A stretch of 64,000 bases of DNA from Bradyrhizobium uaiense (GCF_010811875.1 NZ_VKHP01000006.1:34013-98012), one strand, 5' to 3'; positions 24,220 to 32,898 are shown, numbered from the stretch's first letter. A program made the numbers and translations. The notes: generated by a model not told the origin, from the letters alone.

Positions 24220-24613
24220 GCTGGCCTGCGTCGCGCCGTCGATGGTCTCCGACGTGTGGCCCCTCGCGCGGGCCCTCATCAAGAGCGCGTCCGAAAAAAC
24301 CGGTCTAGGCGATTTCGAGCGCACCGAGCGTGAGGTGCTGGCTGGGCTGCAATTGCTCTGGCTCGCCCATGACGGCAGCAAGATCGAGGCCGCTGCCGTG
24401 ACGCAGCTCGTTGTTGAGGCCGGCCGCAAGCTATGCGTTTTGGTTGCCTGCGGTGGTGACGGGCGAGATCGCTGGTTGCCGCTCATCGAAGGGATCGAGA
24501 GTTACGCCCGCGATGAGGGTTGTGCAGCGATGCTGATCGGAGGGCGCCCGGGCTGGCAACGTGTCCTCAGTGGCTATGCCGTAAAGTCTGTCGTGCTGGA
24601 AAAGGGGCTTTAA
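24203..24613 (+). CDS. GNAT-like acetyltransferase-fold phage protein
   Basis: 136 residues. LVVEAGRKLCVLVACGGDG-type strand, then PLIEGIESYARDEGCAAMLI, GRPGWQRVLSGY and a VVLEKGL end follow the GNAT fold (strand, helix, bulge, final strand), as in small phage GNAT-like proteins encoded before ejection proteins. The CoA-binding loop is weak, so catalysis is doubtful. Met at 24242 is a possible alternative start. It overlaps the following start as TAATG. Confidence 0.6.
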   Translation: MPSRARLACVAPSMVSDVWPLARALIKSASEKTGLGDFERTEREVLAGLQLLWLAHDGSKIEAAAVTQLVVEAGRKLCVLVACGGDGRDRWLPLIEGIESYARDEGCAAMLIGGRPGWQRVLSGYAVKSVVLEKGL

Positions 24614-25461
24614 TGACGCAATCTTCGCAAAAGACCACAACGCAGAGCCAGACGAGCCCATGGGCCGCGGCGATGCCGACGGTCAATGGGCTGTTGAGCG
24701 GCGTCAACAATCTTCTTCCGAATACCGGCGTTACCTCAAATGAGCGGGGCGCTATTGACCAACTGACGAGCATGGGGAATGCGGGCAATCCCTACGCAAG
24801 CGGCACCTCCGGAGCTGTGAACAACCTGCTATCGGGCGGCAACGCGACAGCCCAGAACGGCGCGTTGACCGACAATCTGGCCAGCTACCGAGCCGGCATG
24901 ACGCCGTACACCGACCCGAACTATTCGACGATCAACACGCCTGCAGTGCAGGCCGCTCTCCATCAGGTGCAGGATGACGTCACCAACCAGGTGAACGGCC
25001 AGTTCGCCGCGGCCGGCCGATTTGGCTCGGGCATGAACACGCAAACGCTGGGGCGCGGCATCGCCCAGGGAGAGGCGCCGATCATCCTGAACCAGGCCAA
25101 TCTCGACACCGCGACGCGGACAGGAGCGCTCAACTCGCTCTATGGCGCGGGCAACACCACATCCAACGCGATCTCTGGCAACAACCAGACCGCCAACGCC
25201 AACACCCAGGCCGGCGTCAATTCGGTCGGGACGGCGCTCACTAACAGCACGTGGGGGCCTCAAACGGCGCTGTCCGCGTCCGAACTCGAGCAGAGCTTGC
25301 CGGCCTCCAATCTCGGGCTGCTCGCGCAGATGGGCATTCCACTGGCGGGCCTTGGCACGACCTCTAACGGAACGTCAAACACCACGGCCAATATGAGCCC
25401 CATGCAGGCAACAATCGGGCTACTTGGTGGTCTCGGCAAACTGTTCGGTGGCGGTGCTTAA
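24613..25461 (+). CDS. Ejection/internal virion protein (Asn/Ala-rich)
   Basis: 282 residues. Low charge, rich in Asn, Thr, Ala, Gly and Gln, with repeated helical motifs (VQAALHQVQDDVTNQVNGQF, NQANLDTATRTGALNSLYGA) and a Gly-rich C-terminus (GLLGGLGKLFGGGA). This composition, and its place upstream of two further large proteins, parallels the P22 ejection protein set that enters the periplasm with the DNA. The membrane-active C-terminus supports this. No sequence motif proves it. Confidence 0.55.
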   Translation: MTQSSQKTTTQSQTSPWAAAMPTVNGLLSGVNNLLPNTGVTSNERGAIDQLTSMGNAGNPYASGTSGAVNNLLSGGNATAQNGALTDNLASYRAGMTPYTDPNYSTINTPAVQAALHQVQDDVTNQVNGQFAAAGRFGSGMNTQTLGRGIAQGEAPIILNQANLDTATRTGALNSLYGAGNTTSNAISGNNQTANANTQAGVNSVGTALTNSTWGPQTALSASELEQSLPASNLGLLAQMGIPLAGLGTTSNGTSNTTANMSPMQATIGLLGGLGKLFGGGA

Positions 25462-26994
25462 ATGGGACTTCTTGACGCGATCTTTCCGGCTTCCGACGGC
25501 GGCGGTCTCCTCGATTTCTTGAAGCGCAGCGCCGACATGCAACCGATGAATTCGGGCCTCGCCTCCGATCAGGCGCAGTATGGCGCGCCGCAGATACCTG
25601 CCGCGGCGGCAATGCCCCCGTCTTTTACGCAGCCGCAAGCACCAATCTCTGCGACATCTCAGCCTCCGATTGTTGGGCCGAGCCCTGTTATCCCAGCCGC
25701 AGCGCCTGCGGCTTCCTCAGCGATGCCGTCCCCGCCTACTATAGCGCCGATGCAGTCGCAGACTTCGTCGCCCCTCTCAGGGTTCGGCGGGAACCTTGTC
25801 GCAGGGTTGCAGAACTTTGCGCACGCAAAGGGCTTGTTGCCGGCGCTGGCCGACGGCGCGACGGGTCTTATCACCGGGCAGCGCACGGACCCGGTTGGCA
25901 TTTTGGCGCAGTCGTCAAATCTAACGGCGCGCGCGCTGATCGCGAAGAACGTTGACCCGCAAGTGGCATATGCAGCCGTGCAGCCGGGTAACACCGAGCT
26001 GCTGAAGCAGCTTGTCGATTCGAACTTCGGGCCGGGCCAGTTTTCATCCGCCGGCGAAGGGCACGTTCTTAACAACAAGACGGGCGCGATCACGAAGGGC
26101 TATGAACCCGACGATAAGACGCCTCAGAGCGTGCTGGAGTATCAGTATTACCTCAAGAGCCTCCCGCAAGGGCAGGCGCCGATGGACTATGCGACGTTCT
26201 CGACGCAGAAGGCGCGCGCCGGCGCGACCAACATCAATAACAGCGTCGATATGAACAGCGGTCAGACCTATGACCATCAGCTCGTCGAGGGGCTCGGCAA
26301 GGCGCATGCCGGCCTGGCGAACGGCGTTGAAGAGGCGCAGGCCCGCGCGCGCGACGTCGCCGCGATGCAGGGTGCGCTTGACGCGATCCAGCGCAACGGT
26401 GGCTCCACGGGCGGCCTCGGGCAACAGCAGGTGCTCGACCTCAAGAAGACCATCAATGCGGGCGCCAGCGCGCTCGGGCTCCAGCCGTTCAGCGAAGGCG
26501 ATATTTCCGACAAGGAATTTCTCACCAAGTTCAACCGGCAGATGGCCGGCAACATGGCGAAGAGCTCGGTTGGCGGCCGCGTCACGAATTTCGAGATGGG
26601 CAACTATCTCAAGGCAAACCCCGGTCTTGATATGAGCACGACCGGCAACCAGCGCTTGCTAGGCATCCAGGCTCAGATTGAGCAGCGGAACATTGCGGTC
26701 GGCAACGCCATCCGCGATGCGACGGCGCAGGCCATTTCGGGGGGCAAGAAAATTAACCCGGTTGAGGTGCAGAAGATCATCACCGATTACGATGAGGCGC
26801 ACCACATCAAGGACCCGGTCACGGGGCAGGATCTGACGCAAAGCTACGCGCTGCCGGAATTCCAGGGCTCGCCGACCAACAAGAGCATGGCCGACGATCA
26901 CGCGAAAAACCTCTCCAAGATGCATAAATCCGTCGGCGGCAAGACCTACTACACCGATGACGGCGGCAAGAGCTGGTATGTCGGGGACAAGTGA
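25462..26994 (+). CDS. Ejection/internal virion protein
   Basis: 510 residues immediately after the preceding gene. Residues 30-110 are Pro/Ala-rich and disordered; the rest is helical (ITDYDEAHHIKDPVTGQDL, TKFNRQMAGNMAKSSVGG). It resembles a P22 gp20-like position in the ejection set. Its stop overlaps the next start (TGATG). The assignment is from context. Confidence 0.55.
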   Translation: MGLLDAIFPASDGGGLLDFLKRSADMQPMNSGLASDQAQYGAPQIPAAAAMPPSFTQPQAPISATSQPPIVGPSPVIPAAAPAASSAMPSPPTIAPMQSQTSSPLSGFGGNLVAGLQNFAHAKGLLPALADGATGLITGQRTDPVGILAQSSNLTARALIAKNVDPQVAYAAVQPGNTELLKQLVDSNFGPGQFSSAGEGHVLNNKTGAITKGYEPDDKTPQSVLEYQYYLKSLPQGQAPMDYATFSTQKARAGATNINNSVDMNSGQTYDHQLVEGLGKAHAGLANGVEEAQARARDVAAMQGALDAIQRNGGSTGGLGQQQVLDLKKTINAGASALGLQPFSEGDISDKEFLTKFNRQMAGNMAKSSVGGRVTNFEMGNYLKANPGLDMSTTGNQRLLGIQAQIEQRNIAVGNAIRDATAQAISGGKKINPVEVQKIITDYDEAHHIKDPVTGQDLTQSYALPEFQGSPTNKSMADDHAKNLSKMHKSVGGKTYYTDDGGKSWYVGDK

Positions 26995-29072
26995 TGGCTG
27001 AGAGAGTTACCGATCCCGCCATCCTCGCGCAGCTCAACGGCGACACGGCGCAGCCGCAGAAGGTCACCGACCCGGAGACGCTCGCCGCGCTCAACTCCGA
27101 CATGCATCCGGATGACGTCGGGCTGCTGCACTCGATTCGCTCGGCGCTCCAGACGGCGGACCCGTATGTGCGAGCAATCGCCAATGGCGCGACGCTTGGT
27201 CTCGCCGATCGCTTCGCCGCCAAGATGGATGACCTCACCGGCCGCAAGTCGGGTGGCTACGGCGCCAACCTCGCGGGTGAGCAGGCGCAGACCGAACATT
27301 TCGCCGAAGAGCATCCGATCGGCAACGCCGTCGCGAACGCCGGCGGCGCGATTGCTACGCTGCCGCTGATGCCGGTCGCGCGTGGCCTCCAAGGTGCAAC
27401 GCTGGGTGCAAAGTCGCTTGTCGGCATGGCCGCTGGCGCGGGTATAGGGGGCCTTCAGGGCGCCTTCAGTTCAAAGGATCTGACTGACATCCCCCAAACC
27501 GTCGAAGGTGCTGGCTTTGGCGCGGTCGCGGGTGGCCTACTCGGCGGAGCAGTTCCTTCCGTTGGTCGCGGTGTTGGCGCCGGACTGAATTGGTTAGCGG
27601 ATACGGCGCGCTCGGTGCCGGGTATCTCGCGCAGCGCTGCGTCACATTTGCTTGAGGCAGTAGAGGCAGATGGCTTGCCGGCGCTCCACGCGCGGTTGGA
27701 TAGGCTTGGGCCCGATGCCACCTTGGCGGATGCCGGGCCGGCACTGCTCGGCAAAGCGCAGGGTGCATCCCTCAACAGCGACGAAGGGCGCTCGATCCTG
27801 CAAACCGCTCTCACGCGCCGCAATGAGGGCACCAACGCGCGCGTCATGTCCGACGTCAACCGGACGCTCGGGCCTGCGGAGGACCCTCAGACGGTCACCA
27901 ACGCCATCCGTGCGCACCGAACGCAGGTTGACAACGCGGCCTATCCCGCGGCGCTCGGAAACGCGCCGGATGTGCAGACGGCGCCGATCCTGACGCAGCT
28001 TGATCATGCCATTCCCCGGGCGGTCGGCATGGAGCGCCGCGCGCTGGAGAACCTGCGCGAAATGATGATGACGACCGAGCAGCGCCCGCGGCTCGACCCG
28101 TTTGGCCACCAGGAAGTCAACCCGCGCACCGGGCAACCGGTCTTTGACGAGGTGCCGGTTTCGCAGAATGACGCCGAGGTGCTGCACAAGGTCAAGCAGG
28201 AGCTGGATAACGTCATCCAATATGACGCCCCTGGCCTCGGCGTTCCGGCCGGCGCGCTCTCGCGCCAACAGGGTGTCTTGAGGTGGATGCGCGGCCAGCT
28301 CAACCAGACGCTTGAAAACCAAGTGCCGGGCTATGCTGCAGCGAATCGAGCCTCTGCCGCACTCGCGAACCGCGCCGACGCGGTCGAGGCCGGAACGCAG
28401 TATCTTGGCTCGGGGAAAACTACGCCTTCACCGGAGCGCTTCGCGGCCGAGTTTGACCCGCTATCTCCGGGCGAAAAGATCGCCTTTGCGAAGGGCAGCC
28501 GTGGCAACATCGAGCGCGTTCTCGGTACCAAGGCGAACGATCTCGAGGCGCTCCGTGGTGAGCTCCAGGGCGAGGGCGGCTGGAATACGGCGAAAATCGC
28601 GACCGTTCACGGGCAAGATGCTGCGGACGAACTCATGCAGTCCGTCGAGCGCAACCGCAAATTCCGGGACACCTATAACAAGGTGGTCGAAAACTCGCAG
28701 ACCGCACAGCGCACCGCGGCGGCGCGCGCCATGAAGCCAGACCCGTCGAGCGAAACGCCCATTGTCAATCCGAACATGACAGTAGTGGGAGCTTTAGGTG
28801 CGGCTGGCAAGAAGTACGTGGCAGTCCCGCTCTGGAACGCGCTTACGCATACCGATCCGACGAAAAGCTACGGTGAGGTCGCGCGCATCCTCTCGGCGCA
28901 AGGTCCTGAGGCGCGTGCTTATCTCAACGCGCTTGCGAACTACATCAACCGGCGTGCCGCCCTCTCTCCGAGCCTAAATCGGCTTGGAGATCAGGCGTCG
29001 TTGGCGTCGATGATTGCGGCCGGGCGCGGACTTCGTCAGCTCGGTCAATCGCCCGGGCAACAAGATAGATGA
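26994..29072 (+). CDS. Large ejection/internal virion protein
   Basis: 692 residues, third of the presumed ejection set (gp16-like position). A Gly/Ala-rich glycine-zipper-like segment (about 105-165: LVGMAAGAGIGGLQGAF, VAGGLLGGAVPSVGRGVGAG) could insert in membranes to make a DNA conduit. Helical bundles follow (about 190-560). I chose the ATG at 26994 over the GTG one codon earlier, because of the TGATG overlap. Confidence 0.6.
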   Translation: MAERVTDPAILAQLNGDTAQPQKVTDPETLAALNSDMHPDDVGLLHSIRSALQTADPYVRAIANGATLGLADRFAAKMDDLTGRKSGGYGANLAGEQAQTEHFAEEHPIGNAVANAGGAIATLPLMPVARGLQGATLGAKSLVGMAAGAGIGGLQGAFSSKDLTDIPQTVEGAGFGAVAGGLLGGAVPSVGRGVGAGLNWLADTARSVPGISRSAASHLLEAVEADGLPALHARLDRLGPDATLADAGPALLGKAQGASLNSDEGRSILQTALTRRNEGTNARVMSDVNRTLGPAEDPQTVTNAIRAHRTQVDNAAYPAALGNAPDVQTAPILTQLDHAIPRAVGMERRALENLREMMMTTEQRPRLDPFGHQEVNPRTGQPVFDEVPVSQNDAEVLHKVKQELDNVIQYDAPGLGVPAGALSRQQGVLRWMRGQLNQTLENQVPGYAAANRASAALANRADAVEAGTQYLGSGKTTPSPERFAAEFDPLSPGEKIAFAKGSRGNIERVLGTKANDLEALRGELQGEGGWNTAKIATVHGQDAADELMQSVERNRKFRDTYNKVVENSQTAQRTAAARAMKPDPSSETPIVNPNMTVVGALGAAGKKYVAVPLWNALTHTDPTKSYGEVARILSAQGPEARAYLNALANYINRRAALSPSLNRLGDQASLASMIAAGRGLRQLGQSPGQQDR

Positions 29073-29226
29073 TTGTGCATCCCATTGCGCCGATCAGGCC
29101 GAATACGGCGAGGCCGGACCATCCTAATGGTCGGAGCACGTCCTCAATCGAATGCAGGGCAGTCTTTAGCCCGAACATGATGGCGCCGAATATGACTATA
29201 GCTGCAACTTGAAGTAGGCGGACCAT
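28945..29226 (-). CDS. Possible two-span membrane protein antisense to the late operon
   Basis: 93 residues on the minus strand in the 152-bp gap between the ejection gene and the tail lysozyme, overlapping the former by 128 bp. LLQVAAIVIFGAIMFGLKTA and a second span GLAVFGLIGAMGCTIIYLVA are clean hydrophobic segments, flanked by charged DRADEVRARP. This is more membrane-protein-like than expected of a shadow frame, and the gap has no plus-strand gene. It may be a holin-type or exclusion protein. Moderately likely. Confidence 0.45.
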   Translation of the reverse strand: MVRLLQVAAIVIFGAIMFGLKTALHSIEDVLRPLGWSGLAVFGLIGAMGCTIIYLVARAIDRADEVRARPQSSTPTTPDLQADLGSERGRHAG

Positions 29227-29965
29227 GGCAGCTACTTACCAGACCGATGATACCGCTGGCAATGTCCCGGCCGCCCCGCAGGACAACGGGCGCGCGGCAT
29301 ACACCTATTTCGTCAATCAGGGCCTGACGCCGGCCCAGGCCGCCGGCATCGTCGGCAATCTGCAGGGCGAATCGGGCCAGGGCTTGGACCCGAATGCGAT
29401 CAGCCGGGGTGACGGCCGCGACGGTAGCGATTCGATTGGTATAGGGCAGTGGAATAGCGGCCGGGCCGATGCGCTGCGGGCTTACGCGGCCTCGAAAGGC
29501 ACGCCCTGGAACGATCTCAACACGCAATTGGAATTCCTGCACTCCGAGCTGAAGGGCCCCGAGAGCGCGGCCTATGCCGGGCTGACGGCCGCGCAGACGC
29601 CGGAACAGGCCGGCCAGGCCATGCTGGCCTTTGAGCGCCCGAAGGACTGGAACGTCCCCGGCGCCCATCCCGAGCGCGCCAGATATGCCGCGCGCGCCTT
29701 CGCCGCCTACGGGCCATCTGCTAGCACGACGCTAGCGCCACCATCCGCAACCCAACCGTCGCCGCAGCAGGCTCCCGTTCCTCCCGCGCCAGCGGCGCCG
29801 ATTTTTGCTGGCGGCTCACCCGGCGCGAGCGTGCCGCAGCCTGCGCCGTTCGTCGACCCGCAGGTACAGGCGCCTCCGATCTTCTTCGCGCAGCGAAAAC
29901 CAATCGATCTATCCGGCCTTCGCGCGGCTCTCGCGCGGGCTCCGATTTTCGCTAGCTCTCAGTGA
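29225..29965 (+). CDS. Virion-associated tail lysozyme
   Basis: 246 residues. Residues 20-160 form the phage tail lysozyme domain: FVNQGLTPAQAAGIVGNLQG, ESGQGLDPNAIS, SIGIGQWNSGRADALRAYA, LEFLHSELKG, and AMLAFERPKDWN. The E in ESG is the probable catalytic acid. The C-terminal 80 residues are Pro/Ala-rich, with two copies of an APIFA-type end. It would cut peptidoglycan during DNA entry. The Ala-Ser-Thr-Thr-Leu-Ala linker is encoded over a phased GCTAGC pair. Confidence 0.8.
   Translation: MAATYQTDDTAGNVPAAPQDNGRAAYTYFVNQGLTPAQAAGIVGNLQGESGQGLDPNAISRGDGRDGSDSIGIGQWNSGRADALRAYAASKGTPWNDLNTQLEFLHSELKGPESAAYAGLTAAQTPEQAGQAMLAFERPKDWNVPGAHPERARYAARAFAAYGPSASTTLAPPSATQPSPQQAPVPPAPAAPIFAGGSPGASVPQPAPFVDPQVQAPPIFFAQRKPIDLSGLRAALARAPIFASSQ
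29720..29736. repeat. Two GCTAGC palindromes at 11-bp phase inside the tail lysozyme gene
   Basis: GCTAGC begins at 29720 and 29731, spacer acgac, in the linker-coding part. A rare CTA codon is used, suggesting that the DNA word rather than the protein is under selection. A single further GCTAGC occurs at 29951. Confidence 0.8.
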
Positions 29966-30040
29966 GGGTGCCGGCACGAAGGCCGCGCGCCGCGCAAGGT
30001 AAGATTTTCGCAAGCTCACAGATTTCTACTTTTCAGTGAA

Positions 30041-30121
30041 TGGGCCGCATCGAACTTTACCCGCGTGATAGCGCGGGTGGTAGCTGGCCCATCACCTGAG
30101 CAATTCCCTTGGCCAGAGGGA
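30041..30121 (+). ncRNA. Candidate structured leader RNA before the accessory module
   Basis: In the 250-bp gene-free gap after the tail lysozyme I see nested complementarity. An outer stem pairs 30041-30046 (tgggcc) with 30086-30091. An inner perfect 7-bp stem pairs 30059-30065 (acccgcg) with 30072-30078 around a 6-nt loop. A third 5-bp hairpin lies at 30105-30121. It precedes the gene at 30220. I match it to no known RNA family. It may be a regulatory leader or just a terminator-like fold. Confidence 0.35.
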
Positions 30122-30219
30122 TCAAGACGCGAAGATCGGACCTTCATTGGGCTCCGGTTTCGCGAGAGCGAACCACTGCGTCTGTGGCCTGGCCGGCCGG
30201 GCGCCCAATGGAGATGAAG

Positions 30220-30972
30220 ATGGTCAAGAAAGCAGAGACGACAGAGGTAACAGTCCAGCCGCTCAAACGCGGCAGCGTGCACTTACGCATAATCGGCCTG
30301 ACGCCGCTGTTCCAAAACCGGATGGCGAGCAAGGCCAAGCAGCAATTGCTGACCGGCGGCCGGAAAAAATCAAAAGCTGATCGCGCGGCGATCAAGCACG
30401 ACCCGATCACGGAATTCAGGGACAGCGCCGAAATCCTCCCGGATGGTCCAACCGCCCTCGGGCTTCGCGTCGTCGCGGTCAAGGCCGCGATGTGCACTGC
30501 GGCGCTCGAAACTCCCGGCCTCACAAAGACGTCTGCGCAGCGGCTGCTCTTCATGCCCGGCGATTTTGTCCCGCTTTACGGTATCCCGCAGCTCCGCATG
30601 GACGTCACCAGAAGCGCGGACATCAACCGCACCCCGGACATCCGCACGCGCTGCTACCTTCCGAAGTGGGGCGCCGAGATCGAAACCCACTTCATCACGC
30701 CTCAACTCAGCGTGCAGGGCGTCGTGTCGCTGCTCTGCAACGCCGGCATCCTGATCGGCGTCGGTGACTATCGCCAAGAGAAAGGGAAAGGCTCTTTCGG
30801 CAGCTTCCGCGTACTCGGCGAGGGCGAGGAAGATGCTGAGTGGGACGATCTCGTGAAGAACCACGGGCGCGCCGCGCAGCAGGCGGCGTTGACTGATCCG
30901 GAATTCGCGGATCGCGATACCGAGGATCTGATGGAGCACTTCTTTGCAGAGGTGCAACGCAGAGCCGCTTGA
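30220..30972 (+). CDS. Accessory-module gene A: conserved phage protein of unknown function
   Basis: 250 residues starting MVKKAETTEV. I chose this ATG because ggag lies 6 nt upstream; ATGs at 30208 and 30214 are alternatives. The domain opens with VHLRIIGLTPLFQNRMASKA and continues with LTKTSAQRLLFMPGDFVPLY, ADINRTPDIRTRCYLPKW, and IGVGDYRQEKGKGSFGSF. I recall similar proteins in many phages, usually in early or recombination regions, without known activity. Here it is placed inside the late operon together with gene B and pentanucleotide arrays. No nuclease or ATPase motif is visible. Confidence 0.75.
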   Translation: MVKKAETTEVTVQPLKRGSVHLRIIGLTPLFQNRMASKAKQQLLTGGRKKSKADRAAIKHDPITEFRDSAEILPDGPTALGLRVVAVKAAMCTAALETPGLTKTSAQRLLFMPGDFVPLYGIPQLRMDVTRSADINRTPDIRTRCYLPKWGAEIETHFITPQLSVQGVVSLLCNAGILIGVGDYRQEKGKGSFGSFRVLGEGEEDAEWDDLVKNHGRAAQQAALTDPEFADRDTEDLMEHFFAEVQRRAA

Positions 30973-30980
30973 GCGGCGTT

Positions 30981-31050
30981 AGGCACGGCAGGCTTGGCAA
31001 GGCGGGGGGTCCCGGTGAGGGAGCGTAAGCAGCCGCTAGGCAACGCAGGC
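30981..31050. repeat. Short GGCAN-type pentanucleotide tract after gene A
   Basis: The intergenic stretch after gene A contains ggcac-ggcag-gctt-ggcaa-ggcgg at 30982-31006 and again ggcaacgcaggc near 31039-31050. It is a shorter version of the array at 31626-31800. Confidence 0.6.
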
Positions 31051-31087
31051 GCACTGACATCGTCCGGCATCAAAATGAGAGGGTGAA

Positions 31088-31621
31088 ATGGCGAAAGAGA
31101 GTGTTGTGAAGAAGACGTTCACCAAGGAAGAGCGGCAGCAGATCGTTGAAGCGTTCGCGCGCAAGCACAACGGCCTGTACAATCCAACCCTCTTCGTCCG
31201 CGAGGTGAAGGAGACCGGCAAGAGCCACCCGGCGTGGGATTGGTTCGAATGGGACACGAAGAAGGCGGCCGCGGAATACAATCTCTGGCAGGCGCGCGCC
31301 TTCGCGAAGGATCTTCGGATCCGCTTCGAGATCGAAGAAGTCGGGCGCAAGGGGGAGGTCGCCGTGCGGACAATCGAAATGCCGTTGGTTCAATCCCCTG
31401 TCGACGGCCGTCGCGATGGCGGCGGCTATCGCTTAGTCGACCCGAACGATCCAGCGCACATGGCTGAACACTGCCACCAAGCGGCGGCAGCGCTTCGCTC
31501 ATGGCTCAACCGCTATCATGGCGCCGTGGTTCATGCCAGCTGCGGCGTAAAGGCGGTGGAGCAGATAGCTGAGAGGCTGGAAGCGGTGAAGACACCTACG
31601 GCAGAACAAACCGCAGCGTAA
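31088..31621 (+). CDS. Accessory-module gene B: conserved phage protein of unknown function
   Basis: 177 residues. ERQQIVEAFARKHNGLYNPT, then HPAWDWFEWDTKKAAAEYNL, WQARAFAKDLRIRFEIEEV and a C-terminal helical half (AAAALRSWLNRYHGAVVHAS). The W-x-W-D-x-x-A-A-x-x-Y-x-L-W-Q-A-R pattern is one I associate with small phage proteins found beside gene A-like proteins. No enzymatic motif is visible. It probably works with gene A. Spacing of 115 bp with a pentanucleotide tract between them. Confidence 0.7.
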   Translation: MAKESVVKKTFTKEERQQIVEAFARKHNGLYNPTLFVREVKETGKSHPAWDWFEWDTKKAAAEYNLWQARAFAKDLRIRFEIEEVGRKGEVAVRTIEMPLVQSPVDGRRDGGGYRLVDPNDPAHMAEHCHQAAAALRSWLNRYHGAVVHASCGVKAVEQIAERLEAVKTPTAEQTAA

Positions 31622-31625
31622 AGAG

Positions 31626-31800
31626 TAGGCACGGTAAGGCAGGCTAGGCAAGGCTGGGCTCGTCCGGGCACGGCGCGGCAAGGCAAGGTGCGGCAACGCA
31701 GGCTAGGTAAGGCACGGCGCGGCAGGCATGGCAGTGCGGGGCCAGATATGGCATGGCGCGGCTTGGCACGGCCCAGCAGCGCAAGGCGAAGGGCGCGGCG
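31626..31800. repeat. Imperfect GGC-centred pentanucleotide array (about 35 units)
   Basis: From 31626 the strand reads as successive five-base units such as taggc, acggt, aaggc, aggct, aggca, continuing ggcac, ggcgc, ggcag and so on for about 175 bp. GG(C/T)A/G is the conserved core, the fifth base varies and the phase drifts slightly. The strand is strongly G over C and almost free of T runs. It lies between gene B and the collar gene and codes for nothing convincing. Confidence 0.8.
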
Positions 31801-31884
31801 GTTCTTCGGAGCCGCCGCAGTCTTTTCACAACCAACCATCCCGATACTTGGCGCATCAACCTTTGCCAATCTCGGGATGACTGG

Positions 31885-32898
31885 ATGCCTCTTTACCGCT
31901 GGAGTCAAACGGCTAATTCGAACGCAAGCGCCGATCCTTCGATTAATTGGTCTGAAGGACAAGCGCCATCGAGCATCAACGATTCGGCACGCGCTACGAT
32001 GGCTGCTGTTGCCCAATATCGCGACGATATTAGCGGCGCGATCGTCACCACCGGGACCAGCACTGCCTATGTCGTTTCGACATTCAGTCAGTTCGATTCG
32101 CTCGCCGATATGAACAAGCAGATGGTCGCGTTCACGCCGCACGTGACCAACGGCGCCGGCCCTGTTCTGCTCAATGTCGATAGCTTGGGCCAAAAGGCGC
32201 TCCGGACGGCGCCGGGGGTCGAGTTGTCATCTGGCACCATCGTGCAGGGAACGCCGTATTGCGCAACCTATTCAAATTCCGATGGCGCTTGGTACCTGCA
32301 TGGCTTCTTCGGAAATCCCTACAACGTGCCGCTTGCGGCTGGGATGGACTATTGGGGATCGGCCACGCCCAACAGCTCATTTGCGTTTCCGGCTGGGCAG
32401 GCGATCTCGCGCACGACATATGCCACTCTCTTCTCTCTGATCGGGACGGGATATGGGGGGGGCGACGGTTCAACCACGTTCAATCTTCCCGACAAGCGCG
32501 GGCGCGTTTCGGCCGGCGTGGATAACATGGGTGGCACCTATGCGTATCGGTTCACGCCAAGCTACTTTGGTTCCTATGGAACGCTAGGGGTCGTTGGCGG
32601 CGGAGAAAGCCACACGCTCTCACTCAACGAAATCCCGTCGCATGCGCACGCGAACACGCTGTCTGATCCCGGCCACACGCACCCGCTGAGCCTTCCAAGC
32701 CGCCAGCTCGGGACGATCAGCGCGAACTCGCAAGCTCCTATCGTCGGCATTCAGGTGAACAACGGGAGCGATGGCAGCTATTATGCATCCTCATCTTCCA
32801 CCGGCGTCTCGATCGCCAACGCATATGCTGGCGGAAGCGCGGCCCATGCGATCGTACAGCCGACGATCTGCTGCAACTACATCATGCGGATTATCTAG
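31885..32898 (+). CDS. Tail-collar fibre protein
   Basis: 337 residues. The start MPLYRWSQTANSNASADPS, then EGQAPSSINDSARATMAAVA is a very common beginning of phage fibres, so I placed the ATG at 31885 rather than upstream in the repeat array. Residues about 150-215 (PAGQAISRTTYATLFSLIG, NLPDKRGRVSAGVDNMGG) form the Phage_TailCollar domain. The C-terminal part has His-rich GHTHPLSLPS-type elements (DPGHTH) that bind metal and close a microvirin-like tip. It would contact the host receptor. Confidence 0.9.
   Translation: MPLYRWSQTANSNASADPSINWSEGQAPSSINDSARATMAAVAQYRDDISGAIVTTGTSTAYVVSTFSQFDSLADMNKQMVAFTPHVTNGAGPVLLNVDSLGQKALRTAPGVELSSGTIVQGTPYCATYSNSDGAWYLHGFFGNPYNVPLAAGMDYWGSATPNSSFAFPAGQAISRTTYATLFSLIGTGYGGGDGSTTFNLPDKRGRVSAGVDNMGGTYAYRFTPSYFGSYGTLGVVGGGESHTLSLNEIPSHAHANTLSDPGHTHPLSLPSRQLGTISANSQAPIVGIQVNNGSDGSYYASSSSTGVSIANAYAGGSAAHAIVQPTICCNYIMRII

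Noticed and set aside
31626..31800. Considered a CRISPR array
   Set aside because: The units are five bases, drift in phase and have no unique spacers or leader; no cas genes are present.
31753..31884. Upstream start for the collar fibre protein
   Set aside because: Those 44 residues are translated from the pentanucleotide array and following gap; family members begin at the MPLYRWSQ segment.
31885..32898. Considered the variable target of a diversity-generating retroelement
   Set aside because: The collar fibre has a suitable end, but no reverse transcriptase or template-repeat copy is found in the window.
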